A stretch of 13,686 nt of DNA from Candidatus Saccharimonadia bacterium. Its GTDB lineage: Bacteria; Patescibacteriota; Saccharimonadia; Saccharimonadales; Saccharimonadaceae. The notes below the pieces were generated by a model. That model did no database searches. It worked only from the letters and a program-made list of their open reading frames with translations, and had not been told where the DNA came from. The translations under genes were made by a program, and so were the position numbers. Position 1 is the stretch's first letter. Every line of letters begins with the position of its first letter. The stretch spans positions 1-13,686 of the forward strand of contig JALRBE010000028.1 in NCBI GenBank assembly GCA_023262335.1, given 5' to 3'. Below, in pieces: positions 1-6,900 of this stretch.

Positions 1-7
1 TAGAAGT

Positions 8-2950
8 ATGGCAAGCGTATTCATATTCGCGTTCGTAATCATCTTCTTGCTCGGCGCGGCGGTTGTCGTTGGGTTCGTGCAGTACAAGAACACGCTGCGC
101 GAAGCCAAGAATTACGAGCGTGGCCTCAAAATGGTGCCCATGTTCATTCATCTGCCTCCTTCCAGCGAAGACATCGAGAAGGGCGGACGGGACGAGCGCG
201 ACCTGACGGAAGAGGTCCTTTCCGAGGCGCAGGTGATGTACAACATCATTGCGAGCACGGCCACGAAAGGCTTCAAGAACAAAATATACGGCCAGCGGCA
301 CATATCGTTCGAAATCGTCGCCAAAGGCGGCCTCGTTCACTATTACGCGGTCGTGCCGATGGTACTGGTCGACGTCATCAAGCAGGCCATAGCCGCGGCA
401 TATCCTTCGGCGAGGCTCGAAGAAGTAGCTGAACATAACATATTCAGCGAGGCCGGCAAGATGAGCGGTGTCATAGGCGGCGAATTCACCTTGAAGAAAA
501 GTTTCGTGTATCCGATCGCCACCTACCAGGACACTAAGCGTGACGCGGCGCGGGCGCTTTTGAACGCGCTTTCGGCAGCCTCGCGCGAGGACGGGGTCGC
601 GTTGCAATTCCTTATCCGCCCGGCAAGCGAGGGTTGGGTTCGGTCGTCGGTCGACGCCGCGAAAAAGATCAAAGATGACAAATCGAAAAATCACGGGCTT
701 GGTATCAAAGGCGCGAGCGGCATGGCCGAGCTGCTTTGGAAGCCGCCAGAGAAGCCGGAAGAAAAGAAGCCGGAAGAAAAACAGCTGACGTCGCTCGAGG
801 AAGAGACCATCAAGGTGATCGAAGAGAAGACCCGCTATCCAGGGTACGAGGTCCTTGTGCGCGTCGTCGTGTCGTCGAACACGACCGAGCATTCGCAGAG
901 CTTATTAAAAAACATCGTTGCCGCCTTCGCGCTTTTTGATTCGCCAAGTTACAACGGGTTCCGATTCAGTCCGTCGAAGGATGTCGAGGAACTCGTGACC
1001 GCGTTCATATTCCGGTTCTTCCCGCAGACGGTCAAGGCGAACATTCTGAACAGCGTCGAAATGGCGACCATATTCCACTTGCCTGACCAGAACAGCATAC
1101 CGACATCCAAGGTCAAGCGACAAATGTCCAAGCAGGTTGACGGCCCGACTGATATCGTCGACGAAGGCACGCTGCTTGGCGTCAATGAATTCCGGGGCGT
1201 AAAGAAGGAAATCCGACTGAGCGAGAACGACAGGCGTCGCCATACATATATAATAGGCCAGACCGGTACCGGTAAATCCGTGTTCATGCAGAACATGGCG
1301 TACCAAGACATGCATGAGGGCAGAGGATTCGCGATGATCGATCCGCACGGCGACCTCGTGGAGACCATGCTTGCCAACGTACCGAAAGAGCGCGTCGAAG
1401 ACATCATTTATTTCAACCCGGGCGATTTGGAGAATCCGATTGGCCTTAACCTGTTTGAGTATGAGAACGAGGATCAAAAGGACTTTTTGGTCCAGGAATC
1501 GATCAACATGCTCTACAGCTTGTACGACCCGGGCCATACCGGTATCGTCGGCCCGCGCTTGGAGCACATTTTCCGCAACTGCGCCCTGTTGCTCATGGCC
1601 GACCCGAAAGGCGGGACGTTCATCGACATACCGAAGTTGCTCGTCGATGACGAGTTCATGAAATCGAAGCTCAAGTACGTTACCGACCGCAACGTCTTGG
1701 ATTTTTGGACGAAGGAGTACCCGGCTTCACAGCGTTCGAACGAATCGGGAGAGGTGACGAGTTGGGTCGTGAGCAAGTTCGGTCCGTTCCTGAGCAACAC
1801 GATGATGCGGAATATCATGGGGCAGACGAAGAGCGGGTTCGACATGCGCGACATCATGGACAACAAAAAGATTTTGCTCGTGAACCTTTCCAAAGGCAAG
1901 ATGGGCGAGCTGAACTCAAAGCTCATCGGTATGATATTCGTCATGAAGTTCCAGGCCGCGGCAATGGGGCGCGCGGACATGGCCGAGGAAGACCGCCAAG
2001 ACTTTTGCTTGTACGTTGACGAGTTCCAGAACTTCGCCACGGAGAGCTTCGAGTCGATTCTCTCCGAGGCGAGGAAGTACCGATTGAACTTGGTGCTAGC
2101 CAATCAGTTCATGACCCAGCTGACCGACAAGATTCGTGAAGCGATCATCGGTAACGTCGGTACGGTGATTAGCGGCCGCATAGGCGTGACGGACGCCGAG
2201 CTGATGGTGAAGAAATTCCAGCCGACCTTCGACACTGAGGACCTTATAAAATTGCCGAACCGCGAATGGATCACTTCCGTCATGATCAATAATATGCCAT
2301 CGGCGCCGTTCAGCATGAGTAGCCCTGGCATGATGTGCCAACAGAACCCGCAGCTCGCTGGAGCAATGATGCGTCTTTCGGCGACGAAGTACGGTTTTAG
2401 CAGGGCAGTGGTCGAAAAGGAAATCTTCGCCCGTTTGGAACCGCCGAAGCCACAGCGCCCGTCGCTGCCCGCGGGGGCGCCTTCAGGCAGGCCTGGCGCT
2501 CCGACGGCCGCTCCGGCATCTGGCGGCGGCTCGTTCCTTGACGAATGGCTGGCAAAGCGCCAGCAGCTTGGCGGCGCGAAAACCGGCCCGGCAACGAACC
2601 CTATTCAGCAGCGTCCTCCGACACCGCCGCAGCAGCCCTACGCCAGGCCTGTGGCACCGGCTATGCCACCTGCTCAGGCGCCGTATGCTACGCAGCAATC
2701 GCCCGCACAACCACAGCCGGCTCCGCAAGTGCCTTTGCCGCCGCCCGTTCCACAGGCTCCCGCGAACGCGTATGCTCCATCGGCGCCAAGCGCCCCCGTA
2801 TCTGCGCCATCCGTTCCCGCGGCGCAACCCGTAGCGCCTGTTCCAGTTCCGCAGCCCCTTGCCGCGGTAGCGCCGCAGCAAGAACGGCCAGTGCCAACAG
2901 CCCCTCAGGCCGCTCCTGAATCGCAGGAAGTCAGCGTACGGCTACGCTAA
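8..2950 (+). CDS. VirD4/TraG-like type IV secretion (conjugation-type) ATPase, membrane anchored
   Basis: 980-aa protein resembling the coupling-type P-loop ATPases (DUF87/TraG-like) of type IV secretion and conjugation, which energise DNA or protein transfer at the inner membrane. One N-terminal transmembrane helix (about residues 3-25) is followed by a region of about 370 residues with the HYYAVVP-type segment common ahead of these ATPases in Gram-positive and CPR bacteria, and a charged EK/P linker near 245-265. The ATPase core has Walker A GQTGTGKS (417-424), a DPHGD motif (445-449), and Walker B CLYVDE (667-672), then an LANQ motif near 697. From about residue 812 the protein is a low-complexity Pro/Ala/Gln tail, interrupted by an SFLDEWLAKR motif (842-851). 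The start is the first ATG in the frame, but its ribosome site would lie off the left edge, so an upstream start is possible. No VirB4 or other secretion partner is visible. The family call is firm; the transported substrate is unknown. Confidence 0.85.
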   Translation: MASVFIFAFVIIFLLGAAVVVGFVQYKNTLREAKNYERGLKMVPMFIHLPPSSEDIEKGGRDERDLTEEVLSEAQVMYNIIASTATKGFKNKIYGQRHISFEIVAKGGLVHYYAVVPMVLVDVIKQAIAAAYPSARLEEVAEHNIFSEAGKMSGVIGGEFTLKKSFVYPIATYQDTKRDAARALLNALSAASREDGVALQFLIRPASEGWVRSSVDAAKKIKDDKSKNHGLGIKGASGMAELLWKPPEKPEEKKPEEKQLTSLEEETIKVIEEKTRYPGYEVLVRVVVSSNTTEHSQSLLKNIVAAFALFDSPSYNGFRFSPSKDVEELVTAFIFRFFPQTVKANILNSVEMATIFHLPDQNSIPTSKVKRQMSKQVDGPTDIVDEGTLLGVNEFRGVKKEIRLSENDRRRHTYIIGQTGTGKSVFMQNMAYQDMHEGRGFAMIDPHGDLVETMLANVPKERVEDIIYFNPGDLENPIGLNLFEYENEDQKDFLVQESINMLYSLYDPGHTGIVGPRLEHIFRNCALLLMADPKGGTFIDIPKLLVDDEFMKSKLKYVTDRNVLDFWTKEYPASQRSNESGEVTSWVVSKFGPFLSNTMMRNIMGQTKSGFDMRDIMDNKKILLVNLSKGKMGELNSKLIGMIFVMKFQAAAMGRADMAEEDRQDFCLYVDEFQNFATESFESILSEARKYRLNLVLANQFMTQLTDKIREAIIGNVGTVISGRIGVTDAELMVKKFQPTFDTEDLIKLPNREWITSVMINNMPSAPFSMSSPGMMCQQNPQLAGAMMRLSATKYGFSRAVVEKEIFARLEPPKPQRPSLPAGAPSGRPGAPTAAPASGGGSFLDEWLAKRQQLGGAKTGPATNPIQQRPPTPPQQPYARPVAPAMPPAQAPYATQQSPAQPQPAPQVPLPPPVPQAPANAYAPSAPSAPVSAPSVPAAQPVAPVPVPQPLAAVAPQQERPVPTAPQAAPESQEVSVRLR
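2933..2948 (+). other. Perfect short hairpin over the 3' end of the ATPase gene
   Basis: AGCGTA and TACGCT form a six-base-pair perfect stem around a CGGC loop, spanning the last codons and the first base of the stop codon. No T-run follows on the + strand, so it is not a standard intrinsic terminator. It could slow 3' decay or help end transcription between the two convergent genes, or be chance in GC-rich coding sequence. Confidence 0.3.
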
Positions 2951-3006
2951 TATAAGCACGCTAAAAGTTGTAGTGAAAAAATACCTGGTTGGCGGCAGCG
3001 AACGTC

Positions 3007-3564
3007 TTAGCGGCCGCGTATAAGCAACGAGAAGTAGTCGAAGAGTATGCCAAGCGCCCAACCGACGGCGAACGCGCCGATCGTCTCAAAGCCTGTTAAC
3101 TGGTAGCCGTAGTGCTTGGCGACGAAATAAAGAATCGTAACGACGGCGAACGCGGCGATACTGCCGCTCAGTAGTGCGTTCGGCCGTGCGATCGTCGAGG
3201 AGATAGCATCGCTCGTGGTTTCGACCGCGCGATTATGGATCAGCTTGCTGAAGGCCTTGGCCGCGGGGCGCATATGCTCTCGTGCGTGCTCCAGTTGCAG
3301 GTCGTACGCATGCGACGACTGCTTTTTTGAAATCGTGCTCCTACGTCGCTCTGCCGGGCTGGCGATTCGCTTCGGCTCGTTCCCGCTCTTCTCGTTCGCG
3401 AGCGCTTTGGCTTCGTTCACCGCTTCGCGCTCGGCACGCTTGTCTTTGTGAATACGCTCAGCCTGCTCGATCTCGTCGAAGTGCTCAACGGAGGCAGCGG
3501 CAGTTTCGTGCCCTACGGATTGCCGGTCATGCCTTTCGCTTGGTATCGTCTGTTTTTCACCCAC
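3007..3564 (-). CDS. Hypothetical two-helix membrane protein with long charged N-terminus
   Basis: 185-aa protein of unknown function. Residues 1-125 are highly charged, rich in Glu, Lys, Arg and Ala, and probably disordered or coiled-coil. Two hydrophobic helices follow (about 131-149 and 159-182), and the protein ends in a short basic RGR tail. With this layout the charged part probably lies in the cytoplasm, with both ends on the same side. The start is GTG, supported by a good ribosome site (AGGTGGG, 3571-3577) six bases upstream. It follows the DUF11-like gene on the same strand after a 24-base gap, so the two are probably co-transcribed, and it converges on the ATPase gene with 56 bases between stop codons. 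I recognise no catalytic motif. It may be a lineage-restricted membrane protein working with its upstream neighbour, which is inference from position only. Confidence 0.75.
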   Translation of the reverse strand: MGEKQTIPSERHDRQSVGHETAAASVEHFDEIEQAERIHKDKRAEREAVNEAKALANEKSGNEPKRIASPAERRRSTISKKQSSHAYDLQLEHAREHMRPAAKAFSKLIHNRAVETTSDAISSTIARPNALLSGSIAAFAVVTILYFVAKHYGYQLTGFETIGAFAVGWALGILFDYFSLLIRGR

Positions 3565-3570
3565 GTGTTA

Positions 3571-3577
3571 CCCACCT
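3571..3577 (-). promoter_or_regulatory. Ribosome binding site fixing a GTG start
   Basis: On the minus strand AGGTGGG lies six bases before GTG at 3564-3562. It supports this GTG as the start of the 185-aa membrane protein and implies independent translation initiation despite the 24-base gap to the upstream gene. Confidence 0.6.
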
Positions 3578-3588
3578 GTTCATGTTCA

Positions 3589-4764
3589 TTACATTATACC
3601 AGCGTTCATGTTGTGCCGGATGATTCTGATTTCGTTTCGCATTTGGCGGGTTCGGGCGTAGAAGAACAAGACCGTCACGAGAAGTATGCTCGCGAAAATG
3701 ACGTTCGCCGCGATTCCCGCAGCAGGAAATTGGCTGATGAGCAGCTCGGCCGTTTTTGCTGCCGGGCACGCCACCGATGCCTGGTGGCGCATGCCGAACA
3801 CGACCGTCATGACGCAGTCGAACGAAGAGGGGTTGCTTTGGCCGGTGGCGGTTGCCGGCAGCTCGGACAGGAGTTGTACGACGAACGTTCGTTCCTGTGA
3901 CGTATGCGGGGCAAGTTGGACTTGCGGCCACGAAAGTTCCTTCGTTTCGCCAGAGAACGTGCCTCCTCCGCCGTCGATCAGGTGCGAATATTCCAACGCG
4001 TCGGAAAGGTTGCTGCTGAGTCTCGTCGTGACGGACGTGTCGTTGTTGTTCGTTACCTTGAGCGTGTAGGCGATCTTATCGAGCGGCTGGACTTTGTTCG
4101 GGTTGTTGCCGATGACGGTGTTGTCTTGGGTGAGGTTGACCGCGGTCAGCGTCTTCACGGCGGTCGGGGTGCCAAGGTTCGTCGGGCTGACCGCGTCTGG
4201 CAGTCCCTGCGTGACAAGGCCGCCGTTCGCCTTCATGATACCGAACCAGCCGACGCTTGGCGACGAGCCGGTCCATCCGTCGTAGCCGCTTTCAAGCAGC
4301 CGAGAAGAATCCAGCGGGCTGAAGTAGCGGACCGCAGCTCCGCCGCCGCTCCGATCGTACGGCAGGCTCGCTTCGTTCGCTGAAGCGCTGAGTTGGCCGT
4401 AGCGGGTCAGAAGGTACGTGTCTTTGTTCGGTACGATCTTCTCCGGCTTGAGCGCCGAAAGTTCCGGCCTGCCGATTCCGACTTTCGTCAGGATGTCCTT
4501 GATATCGTCCTCGTTGCGATCGTATCGGAGCAGGAAATCGTCAAGGCTGCTGACGCCACCCCGTATGATGTCTTGCTCGCTTGACGCGTTGGCGGACTCC
4601 GGCGGCGAGAAGACCGCGAGCGACTGCATGATGAGTGCCAGCGCCACGAACAAGAGCGTCGTGCGGCGGGTGATTTCCTCGCCATGCAGACGCTTTGCGT
4701 AAAATCCGACATCGTGGATTAATGCGGGACTAAAAGGCAAGTTCGATATGAGTTTTCGAAACAT
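3589..4764 (-). CDS. Saccharibacteria-type membrane-anchored surface protein with DUF11-like domain
   Basis: 391-aa protein opening MFRKLISNLPFSPAL, a start I associate with a conserved Saccharibacteria family of unknown function. A basic stretch of about 34 residues precedes a hydrophobic helix (36-53) that ends near an Ala-Asn-Ala site (58-60) suitable for signal peptidase I. A helical N-terminal domain (about 65-115) and a region rich in Gly, Ser and Asp follow. A DUF11-like beta-sandwich segment (about 225-300) contains a YTLKVTNNND-type strand and an LSWPQVQLAP motif, then two cysteines precede the C-terminal helix (351-370) with a basic stop-transfer tail. The predicted layout is an exported ectodomain held by a C-terminal anchor, with or without cleavage of the N-terminal helix. 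It is divergent from gyrB and leads the two-gene minus-strand operon. The start ATG lacks a Shine-Dalgarno and sits behind an A-rich leader. Its function is unknown; a surface or envelope role is inferred from topology. Confidence 0.82.
   Translation of the reverse strand: MFRKLISNLPFSPALIHDVGFYAKRLHGEEITRRTTLLFVALALIMQSLAVFSPPESANASSEQDIIRGGVSSLDDFLLRYDRNEDDIKDILTKVGIGRPELSALKPEKIVPNKDTYLLTRYGQLSASANEASLPYDRSGGGAAVRYFSPLDSSRLLESGYDGWTGSSPSVGWFGIMKANGGLVTQGLPDAVSPTNLGTPTAVKTLTAVNLTQDNTVIGNNPNKVQPLDKIAYTLKVTNNNDTSVTTRLSSNLSDALEYSHLIDGGGGTFSGETKELSWPQVQLAPHTSQERTFVVQLLSELPATATGQSNPSSFDCVMTVVFGMRHQASVACPAAKTAELLISQFPAAGIAANVIFASILLVTVLFFYARTRQMRNEIRIIRHNMNAGIM
3593..3601 (-). promoter_or_regulatory. 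Possible extended -10 promoter for the 185-aa gene
   Basis: On the minus strand TGGTATAAT matches an extended -10 element (TGnTATAAT). It overlaps the final codons (Gly-Ile-Met) of the DUF11-like gene. The GTG start is 28 bases downstream, leaving a leader of about 20 bases. No good -35 is present, which extended -10 promoters can tolerate. It may instead be coincidence in coding sequence. Confidence 0.35.
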
Positions 4765-4800
4765 CGTTTATGGTTTTTTGTTTATTTTTATACCTCTTGA

Positions 4801-4830
4801 GTCATAGATTAGCATAACAATTGTGTTCAA
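4801..4830 (-). promoter_or_regulatory. Weak candidate promoter for the minus-strand surface protein operon
   Basis: On the minus strand TTGAAC (4830-4825) and TATGAC (4806-4801) are separated by 18 bases, each matching four of six consensus positions. It would give a leader of about 30 bases before ATG 4764. That leader is A-rich and has no Shine-Dalgarno next to the start. Confidence 0.35.
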
Positions 4831-4839
4831 TACAAGAGC

Positions 4840-4868
4840 TTGAGCGAGTAACAGCTTTGCGGTATAAT
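4840..4868 (+). promoter_or_regulatory. gyrBA operon promoter
   Basis: TTGAGC (4840-4845) and TATAAT (4863-4868) are separated by exactly 17 bases, a near-consensus sigma70-type promoter with a perfect -10. Transcription would start near 4875, about 40 bases before the gyrB ATG. It is the only strong + strand promoter before gyrB and probably drives the whole gyrB-gyrA-PAP2 operon. Confidence 0.8.
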
Positions 4869-4881
4869 GGAGCAAATGTAA

Positions 4882-4914
4882 ATGGCTGAAAAGTCCGAAA
4901 AGACGAGGGGATAA
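4882..4914 (+). CDS. Possible 10-codon leader peptide overlapping gyrB start
   Basis: ATG at 4882 opens a frame reading MAEKSEKTRG and ending in TAA at 4912-4914, whose last A is the first base of the gyrB ATG (TAATG). This one-base overlap is the usual layout for translational coupling. Given the promoter at 4840-4868, the transcript would begin only about seven bases before this ATG, so the leader would be nearly leaderless. A GGAG sits nine bases before it, but probably upstream of the transcription start. The gyrB ribosome site GAGGGG (4905-4910) lies inside this frame. The frame is too short to be judged by composition and may not be translated. Confidence 0.25.
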   Translation: MAEKSEKTRG

Positions 4915-6890
4915 TGGCTAAAACACAGAATGCTGATGCTTATGACGCGTCACAAATCCAGGTCCTGGAGGGGTTGGAACCGGTTCGCAAGCGACCTGGC
5001 ATGTATATCGGTAGTACGGGATATGACGGCGTTCATCATCTCATAAAAGAAATAGCCGACAACTCTATCGACGAAGCGATCGCCGGATTCGCCAGTCGTG
5101 TTGACGTCCTGATTTTGGAAGACGGCGGCATAACCATTACCGACGATGGCCGTGGCATACCCGTCGACAAGCACGCGAAGACGGGACTCAGTACGCTCGA
5201 GACCGTTCTTACGGTGCTTCATGCCGGAGGTAAGTTCGGTGGTGGCGGTTACAAGGTATCGTCAGGGCTCCACGGAGTCGGCTCGAGCGTCGTAAACGCC
5301 CTGTCGACGAAGCTTATCGCGGAAGTCGTCAAAAAGGGCGAGCTGTACAGGATCGAGTTCGAACGCGGGGCGACGCTTGCGCCGCTCAAGAAAGTCGGCA
5401 AGACCGACCGGCCGACCGGAACCTCGATCACGTTCTATCCGGACCCAACCATCTTCAAGGAAACCGTGACGTTCGACTACAAATGGGTCGTTGATTATCT
5501 CCGTCACCAGGCATACCTGACGAAGGGTATTTACGTGGCTGTCCGCGACGAGCGAACGAAGGAGCGCGCAGCGTTTTACTTCGAAGGTGGCATTCAGAGT
5601 TACGTCAAGCATCTGAATATCGGCAAGGACGTCGTGTCTGAGAACATTTTTTACGTTGAGAAGCAGGTGGAAGATTCGATGGTCGAGGTTGCCGTGCAGT
5701 ACAACGATACCTTCGTCGAGCTGGTCAAGCCGTTCGCGAACAACGTGCTTACTCCGGACGGCGGTACGCACCTGGTGGGATTCCGCGCGGCGCTGACGCG
5801 TGTCATCAATGACTACGCCCGAAAGAACAGCCTGCTCAAGGAAAAAGAAGACAACCTGACGGGTGATGACATCCGCGAAGGGCTGACTGCCATCATTCTC
5901 GTCAAGCTTCCTGACCCGCAGTTCGAAGGCCAGACCAAGAACAAGCTTGGCAACCCTGAAGTGCGACGCTACGTAGAGCAGGTCATGAACGAATACTTCG
6001 CGTACTACCTGGAGGAAAACCCGGAAGTGGCGAAGAAAATCGTCAACAAGGCGCTGCTTGCCGCGCGCGCTCGCAAGGCTGCCCGTGCCGCCCGTGACAA
6101 CGTGCTGCGCAAAGGCGCGCTTGATGGCATGGGGCTTCCTGGCAAGCTGTGGGACTGCTCAAGCAAGAGTCCTGCGGACTCCGAGATTTATATCGTCGAG
6201 GGTAACTCCGCCGCCGGTTCCGCCAAAGAGGGCCGCGACAACAAGACGCAGGCGATTCTGCCGCTTCGTGGCAAGGTGCTCAACACCGAACGCGCACGAC
6301 TCGACAAGATGTTCGCTAACAAGGAAATCGTCGCGATGATCCAGGCGTTCGGCGTGGGTATCGGCGAACAGTTCGATATCAACGGTCTGCGCTACCACAA
6401 GATCGTCATCATGACCGATGCCGACGTGGACGGCAGCCATATCGCGACGTTGCTGTTGACGTTCTTCTTCCGCTACATGCGCGAAGTCGTCGAAGGCGGA
6501 TACGTCTACTTGGCGAAGCCGCCGCTCTTCAGCATTAACAAGGGCCAGAAGAAGCAGTACGTGTACGACGAAGTAGCGCTCGATGACGCGCTCCAGTCGC
6601 TGATAGCGGACAGGAAAGCTCGTGGCGTTGAAATTGATGACCAAGAAGACATCACGAAGCGCGCCGGCGTGACGATCTCGCGCTTCAAGGGACTTGGCGA
6701 AATGGACGCCGACCAATTGTGGGAGACCACGATGAACCCTGAAAACCGCGTCCTGATACAAGTGAAAGTCGACGACGCGGAACGTGCCGACGCTATCTTT
6801 ACGAAACTGATGGGTGACGAAGTGAGCCTTCGCAAGAATTTCATTCAAACCCGCGCTAAAGACGCTGATCTAGCGGAACTGGATGTATAG
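4914..6890 (+). CDS. gyrB: DNA gyrase subunit B
   Basis: 658-aa GyrB, the ATPase subunit that with GyrA forms the A2B2 gyrase introducing negative supercoils. The GHKL ATPase domain has the catalytic Glu46 and Mg-binding Asn50 in EIADNSIDEA, DDGRGIP, and the GLHGVGSSVVNALS lid. The transducer domain carries the QTK-loop segment GQTKNKLGNPEVR. The TOPRIM domain has catalytic Glu429 and the DxDxD metal site (Asp502, 504, 506 in MTDADVDGSHI), and the C-terminal part has FKGLGEMDADQLWETTM. Length fits the short Gram-positive type (about 640 aa) without the E. coli insertion. The start ATG has GAGGGG five bases (from GAGG) upstream. It is first in the operon, with gyrA starting 10 bases after its stop. 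The odd point is EGNSAAG at 429-435 where most GyrB have EGDSAGG: Asn431 replaces the usual Asp. ParE is the alternative, but adjacency to a GyrA with a GyrA box favours GyrB. Confidence 0.97.
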   Translation: MAKTQNADAYDASQIQVLEGLEPVRKRPGMYIGSTGYDGVHHLIKEIADNSIDEAIAGFASRVDVLILEDGGITITDDGRGIPVDKHAKTGLSTLETVLTVLHAGGKFGGGGYKVSSGLHGVGSSVVNALSTKLIAEVVKKGELYRIEFERGATLAPLKKVGKTDRPTGTSITFYPDPTIFKETVTFDYKWVVDYLRHQAYLTKGIYVAVRDERTKERAAFYFEGGIQSYVKHLNIGKDVVSENIFYVEKQVEDSMVEVAVQYNDTFVELVKPFANNVLTPDGGTHLVGFRAALTRVINDYARKNSLLKEKEDNLTGDDIREGLTAIILVKLPDPQFEGQTKNKLGNPEVRRYVEQVMNEYFAYYLEENPEVAKKIVNKALLAARARKAARAARDNVLRKGALDGMGLPGKLWDCSSKSPADSEIYIVEGNSAAGSAKEGRDNKTQAILPLRGKVLNTERARLDKMFANKEIVAMIQAFGVGIGEQFDINGLRYHKIVIMTDADVDGSHIATLLLTFFFRYMREVVEGGYVYLAKPPLFSINKGQKKQYVYDEVALDDALQSLIADRKARGVEIDDQEDITKRAGVTISRFKGLGEMDADQLWETTMNPENRVLIQVKVDDAERADAIFTKLMGDEVSLRKNFIQTRAKDADLAELDV

Positions 6891-6893
6891 GAG
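6889..6893 (+). promoter_or_regulatory. gyrA ribosome binding site, made from the gyrB stop codon
   Basis: AGGAG begins within the gyrB TAG stop (6888-6890) and lies seven bases before ATG 6901. It favours 6901 as the gyrA start over the in-frame ATG at 6883, which sits inside gyrB and has no ribosome site. Ribosomes ending gyrB would cover the gyrA start, suggesting coupled translation of the two subunits. Confidence 0.75.
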
Positions 6894-6900
6894 AAACGCA

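Noticed and set aside
905..2103. Long minus-strand frames opposite the secretion ATPase
   Set aside because: They cover the Walker A and B region of a clear ATPase gene and show no features of their own.
2979..3017. Possible minus-strand terminator: GCGGC/GCCGC stem then a T-run
   Set aside because: The loop is 16 bases and the T-run starts several bases after the stem, so it is a poor intrinsic terminator.
3448..4383. Two + strand open frames (150 and 159 codons) across the minus-strand surface protein gene
   Set aside because: Arg-rich, low-plausibility proteins opposite a gene with a signal peptide, a DUF11-like domain and a transmembrane anchor.
6159..6848. 229-codon open frame on the minus strand opposite gyrB
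   Set aside because: It lies wholly opposite a clear gyrB and mirrors its codon bias; no ribosome site or recognisable protein features.
6883..6900. gyrA starting at ATG 6883
   Set aside because: That ATG lies inside the end of gyrB and has no ribosome site, whereas ATG 6901 has AGGAG seven bases upstream.
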